Assembly (NCBI GenBank): GCA_015060735.1
Contig: SUXX01000023.1
Location: 1 to 36,830, forward strand
DNA length: 36,830 nucleotides
DNA from: Bacteroides sp.
GTDB taxonomy: Bacteria > Bacteroidota > Bacteroidia > Bacteroidales > Bacteroidaceae
Direction of reading: 5' to 3'
Shown here one piece after another: positions 1-7,946 of the stretch; within the stretch, counting starts at the first letter, position 1; each line of letters starts with the position of its first letter. The translations under genes and the position numbers were made by a program. The notes beneath the pieces were generated by a model. It did not search any database. It saw nothing but the letters and a program-made list of their open reading frames with translations, and had not been told where the DNA came from.

Positions 1-77
1 CGCAGATACTCATTCGATTCCTTTTTAGGTTCTTCTTCTGATTTCTTATTTTTTTTCTTATTAGAATCTTCCTGCAT
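1..77 (-). CDS. Start of a probable SufB (Fe-S assembly scaffold), partial
   Basis: An ATG on the minus strand at 75-77 opens a frame that stays open to the window edge. It encodes a very lysine- and glutamate-rich start (MQEDSNKKKNKKSEEEPKKE) followed by SNEYLR. It lies 6 bp beyond the cvpA stop, so it is probably in the same transcript. From memory, Bacteroidales often place the suf genes after infB and cvpA, and SufB proteins start with a short NEY-like helix; this is the only basis for the name. The charged extension before that point would be unusual for SufB. Only 25 codons are visible, so the function is inferred from gene order. Confidence 0.45.
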   Translation of the reverse strand, partial: MQEDSNKKKNKKSEEEPKKESNEYL

Positions 78-83
78 AATCCT

Positions 84-605
84 TTATTTGATTAAACCAT
101 CCGTTACCTCCTTGATGTCGTCCGTCACGTCCTTGACTACGGGCAGACATTGATCTACCAATTCTTTCATGGGTTCATATAACACGGATGCTCTTTTGGT
201 TGTTCTACTAATCATCTCACTTTTCGGGTCAATGTATTCCAACACATAAATACCGATACCAACAAGCAACATCATCTTCACAGCCCCCAACATCGCGCCG
301 GCCAAACGATTCAACCAACCCAAGTTTACTACATCCAGGGCCTTGGTCAGTACCGATGCCACCAACGAACAGCCAATGGGTACTGCCACCCAAATGAGAA
401 TGAACGACAATATCTGTGCAATGGTGATCGATGTACCCAAGGCTGGTGCCAATTGCTCTGCCACCGTACCGAACAAGGCACGTGCCAACAGCAAGCCTGC
501 CACAAAGCCGACAATCGATGCCAGTTGCTTGATGGAACCTTTCATCAGCCCCTGGATGACACCAACACCTATCAGTATTAATATGATAATGTCTATTACT
601 TCCAT
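84..605 (-). CDS. cvpA: CvpA family inner-membrane protein
   Basis: This encodes a small integral membrane protein of about 173 residues starting MEVIDIIILILIGVGVIQGL. It has about four hydrophobic segments (roughly residues 5-25, 30-50, 65-90 and 105-125) and an amphipathic charged tail. The MKGSIKQLASIVGFVAGLLLA region fits the CvpA/colicin V production family, whose molecular role is poorly defined. The frame is open further upstream, but those codons fall in the palindromic repeat at 626-713 and are not membrane-like, so I chose the ATG at 603-605; an ATG at 609-611 is the alternative. It follows infB by about 130 bp and is probably expressed with it. Confidence 0.8.
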   Translation of the reverse strand: MEVIDIIILILIGVGVIQGLMKGSIKQLASIVGFVAGLLLARALFGTVAEQLAPALGTSITIAQILSFILIWVAVPIGCSLVASVLTKALDVVNLGWLNRLAGAMLGAVKMMLLVGIGIYVLEYIDPKSEMISRTTKRASVLYEPMKELVDQCLPVVKDVTDDIKEVTDGLIK

Positions 606-625
606 TGTCATTAATAAAAACATAT

Positions 626-713
626 GTGTCATTCTGAACGGAGTGAAGAATCTGTAGTCATAGCGCAGCCTTTGAGGATGCAATCAGATTCTTCGCTACG
701 CTCAGAATGACAC
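626..713. repeat. Palindromic repeat between infB and cvpA
   Basis: Two 28-base arms (626-653 and 686-713) are inverted copies with 25 of 28 positions matching, separated by 32 bases. Each arm carries a TCATTCTGA core and ends in GAAGAATCT. The arms could fold into a long hairpin in the infB-cvpA mRNA. The sequence resembles dispersed palindromic elements I know from several gut bacterial genomes, but I cannot count copies here. There is no T-tract after it, so it is not a classical terminator. Confidence 0.7.
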
Positions 714-739
714 TTATAGTTATATCAATTATCTTTCTT

Positions 740-3601
740 TTACAACGTCTGCTTCACTTCGATTTCTTCGAATGTTTCAATGATATCGCCTACCTTAATG
801 TCGTTGCAACCAGCCAAACTGATACCACACTCAAAGTTCGTACCCACTTCCTTCACATCGTCCTTGAAACGCTTCAAGGCATTGATGTTACCAGTGAATA
901 CCACGATACCGTCACGAATCAAGCGGGCACGGTCGCTACGCTTCACCTTACCGGTCTTCACCATGGCACCGGCTACCTGCCCCACCTTGCTGATGTTGAA
1001 TACTTCACGCACTTCGATGGTAGCAGTTACCTGTTCCTTCAATGTCGGAGCCAACATACCTTCCATCGCTGCCTTCACTTCTTCGATAGCATCGTAGATG
1101 ACTGAGTACTTGCGGATATCCACACCTTCCTGTTCGGCCAACTTGCCTGCCGATGCCGAAGGACGTACCTGGAAGCCGACGATGATGGCATCCGAAGCAG
1201 CCGCCAAGGTCACATCCGATTCCGAAATCTGACCTACGCCCTTGTGGATGACGTTCACTTGAATCTGTTCGGTTGACAACTTGATCAACGAGTCGCTCAA
1301 TGCTTCTACCGAGCCGTCCACGTCACCCTTCACGATGATGTTCAGTTCATGGAAGTCACCCAATGCGAGACGACGACCCACTTCATCCAATGTCAACATC
1401 TTCTGTGTTCGTAAGCCCTGTTCGCGTTGCAACTGTTCACGTTTGTTGGCCACTTCACGAGCTTCCTGATCAGTATCGAACACATGGAAAGTATCACCTG
1501 CAGCTGGAGCACCGTTCAAACCAAGAATCAATACCGGTTCAGCCGGACCAGCTTCTTTAATACGCTGGTTACGTTCGTTAAACATCGCCTTCACCTTGCC
1601 ATACGAAGTGCCTGCCAATACGATGTCACCCACACGGAGTGTACCGTTGCTCACCAATACGGTAGCCACATAACCACGACCCTTATCAAGAGACGACTCA
1701 ATGATAGAACCGGTTGCCTTTCTGTCTGGATTGGCCTTGAGTTCCAACATTTCAGCTTCGAGCAATACCTTTTCCAACAAATCTTCTACACCTAAGCCCT
1801 TCTTGGCCGAGATATCTTGTGACTGGTACTTACCGCCCCATTCTTCCACGAGGAAGTTCATAGCAGCCAATTCTTCCTTAATCTTATCCGGATTAGCAGC
1901 CGGCTTATCAATCTTGTTGATGGCAAATACGATAGGTACACCAGCAGCCATAGCGTGATTGATGGCTTCCTTAGTCTGCGGCATCACATTGTCATCGGCA
2001 GCAACGATGATGATAACGATATCCGTCACCTTCGCACCACGGGCACGCATGGCAGTAAATGCTTCGTGGCCCGGAGTATCTAGGAATGTGATACGACGAC
2101 CGTCTTCCAACTTCACATTGTATGCACCAATGTGTTGGGTGATACCACCTGCTTCACCAGCAATTACATTTGCCTTACGAATATAGTCAAGCAATGAAGT
2201 CTTACCATGGTCAACGTGACCCATTACGGTCACAATTGGAGCACGTGGCACCAAATCTTCCTCGGCATCAACTTCCTCTGTAATAGCCTGCGATACTTCT
2301 GCACTCACATATTCTGTCTGATAACCAAATTCTTCAGCCACCAAATTGATTGTTTCTGCATCCAAACGCTGATTGATAGACACCATCATACCGATGCTCA
2401 TACAAGTACCGATAACTTGTGTCACAGGAATATCCATCATGTTCGCCAATTCGTTGGCTGTTACAAATTCTGTCAGCTTCAGAATTTTGCTTTCTTCTTG
2501 CTGCATTTCTTCCTGTTCCATCATACGGTCGCGTACATTCTCACGCTTTTCCTTACGATATTTAGCAGCCTTATTCTTGCTCTTGTTGGTCAGGCGAGCC
2601 AATGTTTCCTTTACTTGCTTTGCTACATCTTCATCACTAACCTCTACCTTGGGAGCCGGCTTCTTGAAACGTTCTTTGTTTGGCTTGCCTTGGTTACTAC
2701 CCTTACTTTGAGGATTATTCCCCTTATTTGAATGACCTTCTTTCCGTTGAACTCCTTGATTGTTTGAGGCATTAAGATCTATCCGTTCCTTTCCAATACG
2801 ATTCCTCTTCTTCTTCTTGTTATTTTCTTCATCGGTATCCTTCGGAGTATTATCATCATTCTTTCGAATTTCCTTAATGATAGCATCCTTCATCTGTTGG
2901 CGTTGTTGCTGACGAAGTTTTTCCTTTTCGTCTCTTTCTTTACGCTTTTCTTCTTTTGTTTTCTTCTTTGGACGAGTAGATTGATTCAATGCATCCAAAT
3001 CGATTTTACCTAGCACATTTATAGCAGATTTAAATCCTGTTGGACGTATTTTAAATACATCAGGATTTTGATTTTCATCCACCACAACATTTTGAGGCTC
3101 TGAAGTTTCTTCTTTTATTTGTACTTCCTGTTTCTCCATTTCGTTCACAGAGGGCATTTCTTTTTCTACCAACTTTTCTTCAGTTGGTACTTGATTTTCA
3201 GGCTCTGCCGCAATAGTTTCTTGTTCTACAATTTTTACCGGTTCTTCTAGTGCAACTATTACGGGGCGTTTATCTAAATTATCCAAATCGATTTTACCTA
3301 TTGGCTTATACTTAGGACGAAGGTCTATTTCTTCTTCCACTTGTTTTAGTTCTTCATAACCTTCAATAAAGACTGAGGCTTTGTTGCGATCCTTACTTTG
3401 TCTTTCCTGAATAAACTTTTCTGTTTCTTTCTTTAAATTTTTATCTGTGCTGAACTCTTTCACAAGCACAGCATATTGCTCTTCGGTAATTTTTGTGTTA
3501 GGATTTGCTTCTATTTCATACCCTTTCTTCTGCAAGAACTCAACTACCGTCGTTATTCCTACATTTAAATCTCTTGTTACTTTGTTCAGTCTTATCGTCA
3601 T
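740..3601 (-). CDS. infB: Translation initiation factor IF-2
   Basis: IF-2 is the GTPase that brings initiator tRNA to the 30S subunit and promotes subunit joining. The 953-residue protein has a short N-terminal IF2_N-like domain (residues 1-50, [15 protein letters not shown]), a long charged linker rich in Lys, Glu and Gln (about 60-370), a second IF2_N domain (about 375-425), and then the GTPase core. G1 is GHVDHGKTS near residue 460, G3 is DTPGHE near 507 and G4 is NKID near 560. Beta-barrel domains and the fMet-tRNA-binding C-terminus follow. The length is normal for Bacteroidetes. It starts 6 bp after the nusA stop, in the conserved rimP-nusA-infB operon. Confidence 0.97.
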   Translation of the reverse strand: MTIRLNKVTRDLNVGITTVVEFLQKKGYEIEANPNTKITEEQYAVLVKEFSTDKNLKKETEKFIQERQSKDRNKASVFIEGYEELKQVEEEIDLRPKYKPIGKIDLDNLDKRPVIVALEEPVKIVEQETIAAEPENQVPTEEKLVEKEMPSVNEMEKQEVQIKEETSEPQNVVVDENQNPDVFKIRPTGFKSAINVLGKIDLDALNQSTRPKKKTKEEKRKERDEKEKLRQQQRQQMKDAIIKEIRKNDDNTPKDTDEENNKKKKRNRIGKERIDLNASNNQGVQRKEGHSNKGNNPQSKGSNQGKPNKERFKKPAPKVEVSDEDVAKQVKETLARLTNKSKNKAAKYRKEKRENVRDRMMEQEEMQQEESKILKLTEFVTANELANMMDIPVTQVIGTCMSIGMMVSINQRLDAETINLVAEEFGYQTEYVSAEVSQAITEEVDAEEDLVPRAPIVTVMGHVDHGKTSLLDYIRKANVIAGEAGGITQHIGAYNVKLEDGRRITFLDTPGHEAFTAMRARGAKVTDIVIIIVAADDNVMPQTKEAINHAMAAGVPIVFAINKIDKPAANPDKIKEELAAMNFLVEEWGGKYQSQDISAKKGLGVEDLLEKVLLEAEMLELKANPDRKATGSIIESSLDKGRGYVATVLVSNGTLRVGDIVLAGTSYGKVKAMFNERNQRIKEAGPAEPVLILGLNGAPAAGDTFHVFDTDQEAREVANKREQLQREQGLRTQKMLTLDEVGRRLALGDFHELNIIVKGDVDGSVEALSDSLIKLSTEQIQVNVIHKGVGQISESDVTLAAASDAIIVGFQVRPSASAGKLAEQEGVDIRKYSVIYDAIEEVKAAMEGMLAPTLKEQVTATIEVREVFNISKVGQVAGAMVKTGKVKRSDRARLIRDGIVVFTGNINALKRFKDDVKEVGTNFECGISLAGCNDIKVGDIIETFEEIEVKQTL

Positions 3602-3607
3602 TTTTCT

Positions 3608-4864
3608 TTATTCTTCAAATTCTGCACTTAAAATATCCAGCACCTCGTCTACGGTGTCTTCTTCCAAATCGGCCTTTTCAATCAGCATTTCGCGAGGAGC
3701 ATTCAAGACTGCTTTCGCCGTATCCAAACCAATTGACTTAATGGCATTGATTACCCATTCGTCAATTTCATCCTTGAATTCATCCAAATAGATATCTTCA
3801 TCATCTGCACTTTCATCCAATTCGCGATAAACGTCAATGGTATATTCTGTTAGCATACTGGCCAATTTGATATTCATACCTCCCTTACCTATGGCTAAAG
3901 AGACTTCTTCTGGCTTGAGATATACTTCAGCCTTCTTTTCTTCTTCGTGCAATACGATGGAAGAAACCTTTGCAGGACTCAACGCACGTTGGATAAAAAG
4001 TTGGATATTGGATGTGTAGTTAATGACATCGATGTTTTCGTTTCGCAATTCGCGGACAATTCCATGGATACGCGAACCTTTTACACCTACACATGCTCCT
4101 ACCGGGTCGATACGGTCATCATAACTTTCTACGGCGATTTTTGCTCTTTCACCCGGGATACGTGCAATCTTCTTAATAGTAATCAGGCCATCGTTGATTT
4201 CAGGAACTTCCTGTTCGAAAAGACGTTCCAAGAACACCGGTGATGTACGGCTTAAGATAATCTTCGGGTTGTTATTACGATTATCTACACGGGCTACCAC
4301 AGCACGAACGGTTTCGCCTTTACGATAGAAGTCTGCCGGAATCTGTTCAGTCTTAGGTAAGAGCAATTCATTACCCTCGTCGTCCAACAACAGGATTTCT
4401 TTCTTCCAAATCTGATAAACTTCAGCTGCGATTACGGTACCTACCTTATCAATATACTTGTTATATAAGCTATCCTTTTCCAATTCTAGAATCTTGGAGG
4501 CCAGTGTCTGACGCAAATTCAAAATCGCTCTACGGCCAAACTTCGCAAAAATAACTTCGTCGGTCACTTCTTCGCCCACTTCGTATGAAGCATCGATTTT
4601 CTGTGCTTCTGTCAACGAAATCTGCATGTTTTCGTTCGTCAACTCCTCATCTTTCACCACCACACGATTTCGCCAGATTTCAAAGTCACCCTTATCTGGA
4701 TTTACAATTACGTCGTAATTTTCATCGGTACCAAACATCTTTGCAATCACACTACGGAACGATTCTTCCAAGACGCTAACCATAGTGGTTCTATCAATGT
4801 TTTTGGTTTCCTTAAAATCCGAAAATGTATCAATCAAGCTGATTGTTTCCTCTTTCTTGGCCAT
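3608..4864 (-). CDS. nusA: Transcription termination/antitermination factor NusA
   Basis: NusA binds RNA polymerase and nascent RNA and modulates pausing, termination and antitermination. The 418-residue product has the N-terminal polymerase-binding domain (about 1-125), an S1 domain (about 135-205), and two KH domains visible as VGVKGSRIHGIVREL near 260 and AIGKGGMNIKLASML near 330. It ends in an acidic helical tail (about 355-418). The E. coli-type duplicated C-terminal acidic repeats are shorter here, as is usual outside Proteobacteria. It lies 2 bp after rimP and 6 bp before infB. A hairpin in the operon leader raises the possibility of NusA-dependent attenuation of its own operon. Confidence 0.97.
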   Translation of the reverse strand: MAKKEETISLIDTFSDFKETKNIDRTTMVSVLEESFRSVIAKMFGTDENYDVIVNPDKGDFEIWRNRVVVKDEELTNENMQISLTEAQKIDASYEVGEEVTDEVIFAKFGRRAILNLRQTLASKILELEKDSLYNKYIDKVGTVIAAEVYQIWKKEILLLDDEGNELLLPKTEQIPADFYRKGETVRAVVARVDNRNNNPKIILSRTSPVFLERLFEQEVPEINDGLITIKKIARIPGERAKIAVESYDDRIDPVGACVGVKGSRIHGIVRELRNENIDVINYTSNIQLFIQRALSPAKVSSIVLHEEEKKAEVYLKPEEVSLAIGKGGMNIKLASMLTEYTIDVYRELDESADDEDIYLDEFKDEIDEWVINAIKSIGLDTAKAVLNAPREMLIEKADLEEDTVDEVLDILSAEFEE

Positions 4865-4866
4865 AA

Positions 4867-5334
4867 TTATTTAAAACTAATTAAGTATTTCGTATATTTT
4901 ATTTCTTCGTATCTGAATGTCACATCTTCTTCCACCAGTTTAGGGCGTTTAGCACCTTCCGGCTTCACTTTTTTCAGGATTGTCACCGTCATGTTCTCTT
5001 CATTGGCATCCTTCAACACCCCTTCCAGCTTTTTGCCCTCTTTGGTCAGCACTTCCACTTCCTGACCAATATGAATCAAATATTGCTGCAACACCTTAAA
5101 AGGTTGTCCGATACCTGCCGACCCAACTTCCAGTTCGTAATCTTCCTGCTCACGATCGAGCTTCGATTCGATGAAACGGCTCAATTCCACACAATCATCA
5201 ATCCACACCCCTTCGGCATGGTCGATTTCCACTACAATCTTGTTGTCTGGGCTGATGGCTACATCTACCAAAAAGTATTCTTTATCCTCCAGCCATTCAT
5301 TAACAATCCCGCTTACAATGTTTCTGTCTATCAT
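4867..5334 (-). CDS. rimP: Ribosome maturation factor RimP
   Basis: RimP acts in the cytoplasm in 30S subunit maturation. The protein is 155 residues, the usual size. It has the DUF150 N-terminal alpha/beta domain, with the typical VEIDHAEGVWIDDCVELSRFIE stretch (residues about 34-57, given in part) and YELEVGSAGIGQPF near 67-80. A small beta-rich C-terminal domain follows. It is the first gene of rimP-nusA-infB. A TAnnTTTG promoter lies about 65 bp upstream, with a terminator-like hairpin in between. Confidence 0.95.
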   Translation of the reverse strand: MIDRNIVSGIVNEWLEDKEYFLVDVAISPDNKIVVEIDHAEGVWIDDCVELSRFIESKLDREQEDYELEVGSAGIGQPFKVLQQYLIHIGQEVEVLTKEGKKLEGVLKDANEENMTVTILKKVKPEGAKRPKLVEEDVTFRYEEIKYTKYLISFK

Positions 5335-5352
5335 TTATTCACTTTTAAGAAC

Positions 5353-5376
5353 AAAAAAAGGGCTTAATCAAGCCCC
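5353..5376 (-). terminator. Terminator-like hairpin in the rimP operon leader (candidate attenuator)
   Basis: On the minus strand, GGGCTT-GATT-AAGCCC forms a 6-bp stem with a 4-base loop (5360-5365 paired with 5370-5375), followed directly by seven T residues (5359-5353). The T-tract is on the minus strand only. No minus-strand gene lies upstream, and the predicted rimP promoter is at 5397-5428. The hairpin is therefore inside the 5' leader of rimP-nusA-infB, placed to stop transcripts before the first gene. Function is inferred from position. Confidence 0.7.
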
Positions 5377-5396
5377 ACCATTCATCCATTTCGGTG

Positions 5397-5428
5397 CAAA
5401 AGTACAAATTATCTATCAGAGCCACAAC
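5397..5428 (-). promoter_or_regulatory. Predicted promoter for rimP-nusA-infB
   Basis: The minus strand reads TACTTTTG at 5404-5397, an exact match to the Bacteroidetes -7 consensus TAnnTTTG. GTTG at 5428-5425 lies 20 bp upstream and fits the -33 TTTG element with one mismatch. The implied start site is about 5390. Confidence 0.65.
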
Positions 5429-5447
5429 ATTTACCCGTTTTTTTTTA

Positions 5448-5455
5448 TAGTTTTG
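5448..5455 (+). promoter_or_regulatory. Predicted -7 box for the 5473 gene
   Basis: TAGTTTTG matches TAnnTTTG and lies 17 bp before the ATG at 5473, implying a very short leader. I see no clear -33 element at the expected spacing. It is divergent from the rimP promoter. Confidence 0.45.
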
Positions 5456-5472
5456 CAAAAACTTCTGAAACC

Positions 5473-5886
5473 ATGACCCGAAAAAGACAAAATCCTCATA
5501 AGCCCTTTATGGTGTTCAACACCGTCCTCTTCTTTGCCGTACTGTTCATTACAGGTCTTTTTCTCTACTTGGCCTATACCTTCAAACGCGATGCGGAAAA
5601 GAAGACCCATACGTACCAAGAAGCATATCAGATAGAAATCACCCCGGACTTCTCCGGTGAAAGCCTCAGCATTTACCTGAACGATAGTCTGTTATTGAAT
5701 GGTATCATACCCGATACAACCCTTCGGATGGACATCCACCGTTTTGCCGAGGAACATGCATTGATAGTCGTCGACAATGAGACCGACACGGCCACCCCAT
5801 TCAACTTGAGTAAGAACGGAGGCAAGATTGTCTTGAAAAAGGCAGAAGGTGAAATCGTCATTGAAGAAACACCTTCACGTTTTTAA
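5473..5886 (+). CDS. Hypothetical membrane-anchored protein
   Basis: The 137-residue product is not one I can name. Residues 1-12 are basic and residues about 13-34 form one hydrophobic helix (FMVFNTVLFFAVLFITGLFL), followed by positive residues. This predicts a single-pass inner-membrane anchor with the remaining roughly 100 residues outside. That part is soluble and beta-rich and contains SLSIYLNDSLLLNG near 58-71. It is followed 40 bp later by the YgjP-like peptidase gene on the same strand, so the two are probably co-transcribed. Two 15-base direct copies of ACACCTTCACGTTTT (5869 and 5890), 21 bp apart, span its stop codon. Confidence 0.75.
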   Translation: MTRKRQNPHKPFMVFNTVLFFAVLFITGLFLYLAYTFKRDAEKKTHTYQEAYQIEITPDFSGESLSIYLNDSLLLNGIIPDTTLRMDIHRFAEEHALIVVDNETDTATPFNLSKNGGKIVLKKAEGEIVIEETPSRF

Positions 5887-5926
5887 AATACACCTTCACG
5901 TTTTCACTTAAACGCCTTCACCTATC

Positions 5927-6631
5927 ATGGCCACCAAAAGAGTCATCCTCGACAATGATTTCGGGCAAATCATTATCCGTACCCGACGAACAGCCCGCAA
6001 CATCACGATGCGTACCAAGCCCGATGGGCTTCATGTCACGACACCACCCCGAAGCCTCACCAGCAAAGTTTTGGAAGTCATCGACAAGTTCCGCCCTTCC
6101 CTCTTGGAAAACTGGACAAAGGTCGTTCCTAAGAAATTTGATTTCGATTTTCGAATCGAGGCTCCTTGCTTCCGCCTAAGTCTGGCTTCTAGTAGATTAA
6201 AATGCTTCACCCTAAAACATACCGAAGAAAACACCATCCTCTATTGCCCCAAGCAAGTGGATTTCGCCTCTGAAGCTACCCAAAAGTTAATTCGAAACGC
6301 TATCATCCGTGCCTTGAAAAAAGCAGCATCTTCCTATCTGCCAACTCTATTGGAAGCCTTATCCGAGCGATACGGCCTGCCTTTCAACCGAGTAAAGATA
6401 ACAGGTAGCCGAAGCCGTTGGGGAAGTTGTTCGGCCATAAAAAGCATCAACCTCTCCTGCTACTTGATGCTACTTCCGCCCCACTTGATGGATTATGTCT
6501 TGTTGCATGAATTGGCACACACCAAAGAAATGAATCACGGCCCGAAGTTTTGGGAGATTCTGGACGAACTGACGGAAGGTAAAGCCAAAACATTACGTGC
6601 GGAATTGAAGAACTTCCGCACCGAGTTCTAA
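5927..6631 (+). CDS. YgjP-like (SprT/DUF45-type) metallopeptidase
   Basis: The 234-residue protein carries the zinc-binding HELAH motif (about residues 193-197), followed by MNHGPKFWEIL, which supplies the third zinc ligand. Upstream is SRSRWGSCS (about 162-170), characteristic of the YgjP/DUF45 family. There is no signal peptide, so it is probably cytoplasmic. Members are predicted metal-dependent hydrolases; substrates are not established. Its stop codon lies inside a small palindrome shared with the end of argB on the opposite strand. Confidence 0.88.
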   Translation: MATKRVILDNDFGQIIIRTRRTARNITMRTKPDGLHVTTPPRSLTSKVLEVIDKFRPSLLENWTKVVPKKFDFDFRIEAPCFRLSLASSRLKCFTLKHTEENTILYCPKQVDFASEATQKLIRNAIIRALKKAASSYLPTLLEALSERYGLPFNRVKITGSRSRWGSCSAIKSINLSCYLMLLPPHLMDYVLLHELAHTKEMNHGPKFWEILDELTEGKAKTLRAELKNFRTEF

Positions 6632-6648
6632 TAGTCAAACGACTATTA
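6629..6648. terminator. Short palindrome over two convergent stop codons
   Basis: TAATAGTC (6629-6636) and GACTATTA (6641-6648) form an 8-bp perfect stem with loop AAAC. The stop codon of the YgjP-like gene (6629-6631) is in the left arm and that of argB (6646-6648) is in the right. T-richness follows on the plus strand only. It could be a compact terminator between convergent genes. Confidence 0.4.
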
Positions 6649-7419
6649 TTTTCGAATTACCGTACCACCTTCCTGATGAATGGCCGACGCCAAAGTAATC
6701 ACCACCTGCGACACACCGGCATCGATGGCGGAGAAAGAGTTTTCCAGCTTTGGAATCATGCCACCTTGAATAATGCCCTTATCAACATATTCCTTAAAGA
6801 GTTCCGGGGTAATGATGGGAATGACACTATCGTCATCATTTTCATCCAAGAGCACCCCCTTCTTCTCGAAACAAAACACGAGGGTTACATCGAATAATTG
6901 GGCCAATGCCTTGGCGGTCTCACCGGCAATGGTATCGGCATTGGTATTAAGCATCGAACCTTGTCCATCGTGTGTCAATGGTGCCATTACCGGCACAATG
7001 CCTTGGCGGATCAAGTTACCCAATAATTCGGCATTCACCTTTTCCACATCGCCCACAAAGCCATAATCAATATCCTTCACCGGACGCTTTATCGAGCGGA
7101 TAACATTCATATCTGCACCGGTGAATCCCATCGCATTTACGCCTTTGGCTTGAAGACCAGCCACTATGTTCTTGTTTACCAGCCCCCCATATACCATCGT
7201 TACCACCTTCAAGGTTTCAGCGTCCGTTATCCGGCGTCCATTCACCATCTTGCTCTCTATACCTAATTGAGAAGCCAGTTTAGTAGCCGAACGGCCACCT
7301 CCATGTACCAATACTTTATAACCTTCAATAGCAGAAAAATCGGCCAACAATTGGCTCAATGTATTTTCTTCTTCTACTATTTTACCTCCGACTTTTATTA
7401 CGGTCAATTTCTCCTTCAT
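6646..7419 (-). CDS. argB: Acetylglutamate kinase
   Basis: ArgB phosphorylates N-acetyl-L-glutamate in the second step of arginine biosynthesis. The 257-residue protein starts MKEKLTVIKVGGKIVEEE with the amino-acid kinase glycine motif. It has VHGGGRSATKLASQLGI (about 38-54) and MVNGRRITD (about 58-66) for substrate binding, and NTNADTIAGETAKALAQL (about 157-174) in the nucleotide site. Its ATG overlaps the aroK TGA as ATGA, so translation is probably coupled. The order topA-aroK-argB links DNA topology, shikimate and arginine genes with no obvious pathway connection. Confidence 0.95.
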   Translation of the reverse strand: MKEKLTVIKVGGKIVEEENTLSQLLADFSAIEGYKVLVHGGGRSATKLASQLGIESKMVNGRRITDAETLKVVTMVYGGLVNKNIVAGLQAKGVNAMGFTGADMNVIRSIKRPVKDIDYGFVGDVEKVNAELLGNLIRQGIVPVMAPLTHDGQGSMLNTNADTIAGETAKALAQLFDVTLVFCFEKKGVLLDENDDDSVIPIITPELFKEYVDKGIIQGGMIPKLENSFSAIDAGVSQVVITLASAIHQEGGTVIRK

Positions 7420-7946
7420 ACGATGTTGAGTAACTTTTTTAATGATTCAACCGATTTCTGTATTTGATGTCTGTTCTCCAGTTCATCACCACAAAAATTA
7501 TATTTTGCCTGCCGATAGAAAGGCAAGCGTTTCTCTAGAGCTACATCAATCAACTCTTTCAATTCCTCATCCGTTTTTTTTGCCAACAACGGACGTTGTT
7601 GTTTAGCCACACTCAAACGTCTAAACAACACTTTCGTATCGACATCCATAAACACCGTATCCCCACAAGCATTCATGTATTCCATATTGTCGAAAAAGCA
7701 AGGCGTCCCACCTCCTGTAGCAATAACCACATCTTCGAATGCAGCTACTTCATGCAACATCTTTTTCTCGATTTCCCGGAAAGCATCTTCACCTCGTTCC
7801 TCAAAAAGCTGGCGAACTGTTTTATGGAATCTTTCCTCGATATACCAATCCAAATCGATGAAAGAGATTCCCATCTCACGGGCAAAGGCTCTTCCCAATG
7901 TTGTTTTGCCTGCACCCATATATCCGATTAAAAATATACGTATCAT
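7416..7946 (-). CDS. aroK: Shikimate kinase
   Basis: This enzyme phosphorylates shikimate at the 3-hydroxyl in the pathway to chorismate. The 176-residue protein has the Walker A motif GYMGAGKTT at residues 8-16, the shikimate-binding DLDWYIEERF (about 32-41) and the GGGTP loop (about 78-82). An RPLLAKK lid segment lies near 118. Length is typical. It overlaps topA upstream and argB downstream by 4 bp each (ATGA), which is strong evidence for one operon. Confidence 0.95.
   Translation of the reverse strand: MIRIFLIGYMGAGKTTLGRAFAREMGISFIDLDWYIEERFHKTVRQLFEERGEDAFREIEKKMLHEVAAFEDVVIATGGGTPCFFDNMEYMNACGDTVFMDVDTKVLFRRLSVAKQQRPLLAKKTDEELKELIDVALEKRLPFYRQAKYNFCGDELENRHQIQKSVESLKKLLNIV

Noticed and set aside
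2207-2731. Long plus-strand open frame inside infB
   Set aside because: It is antisense to a conserved gene and has no recognisable domain; it follows from the Lys/Glu-rich coding strand.
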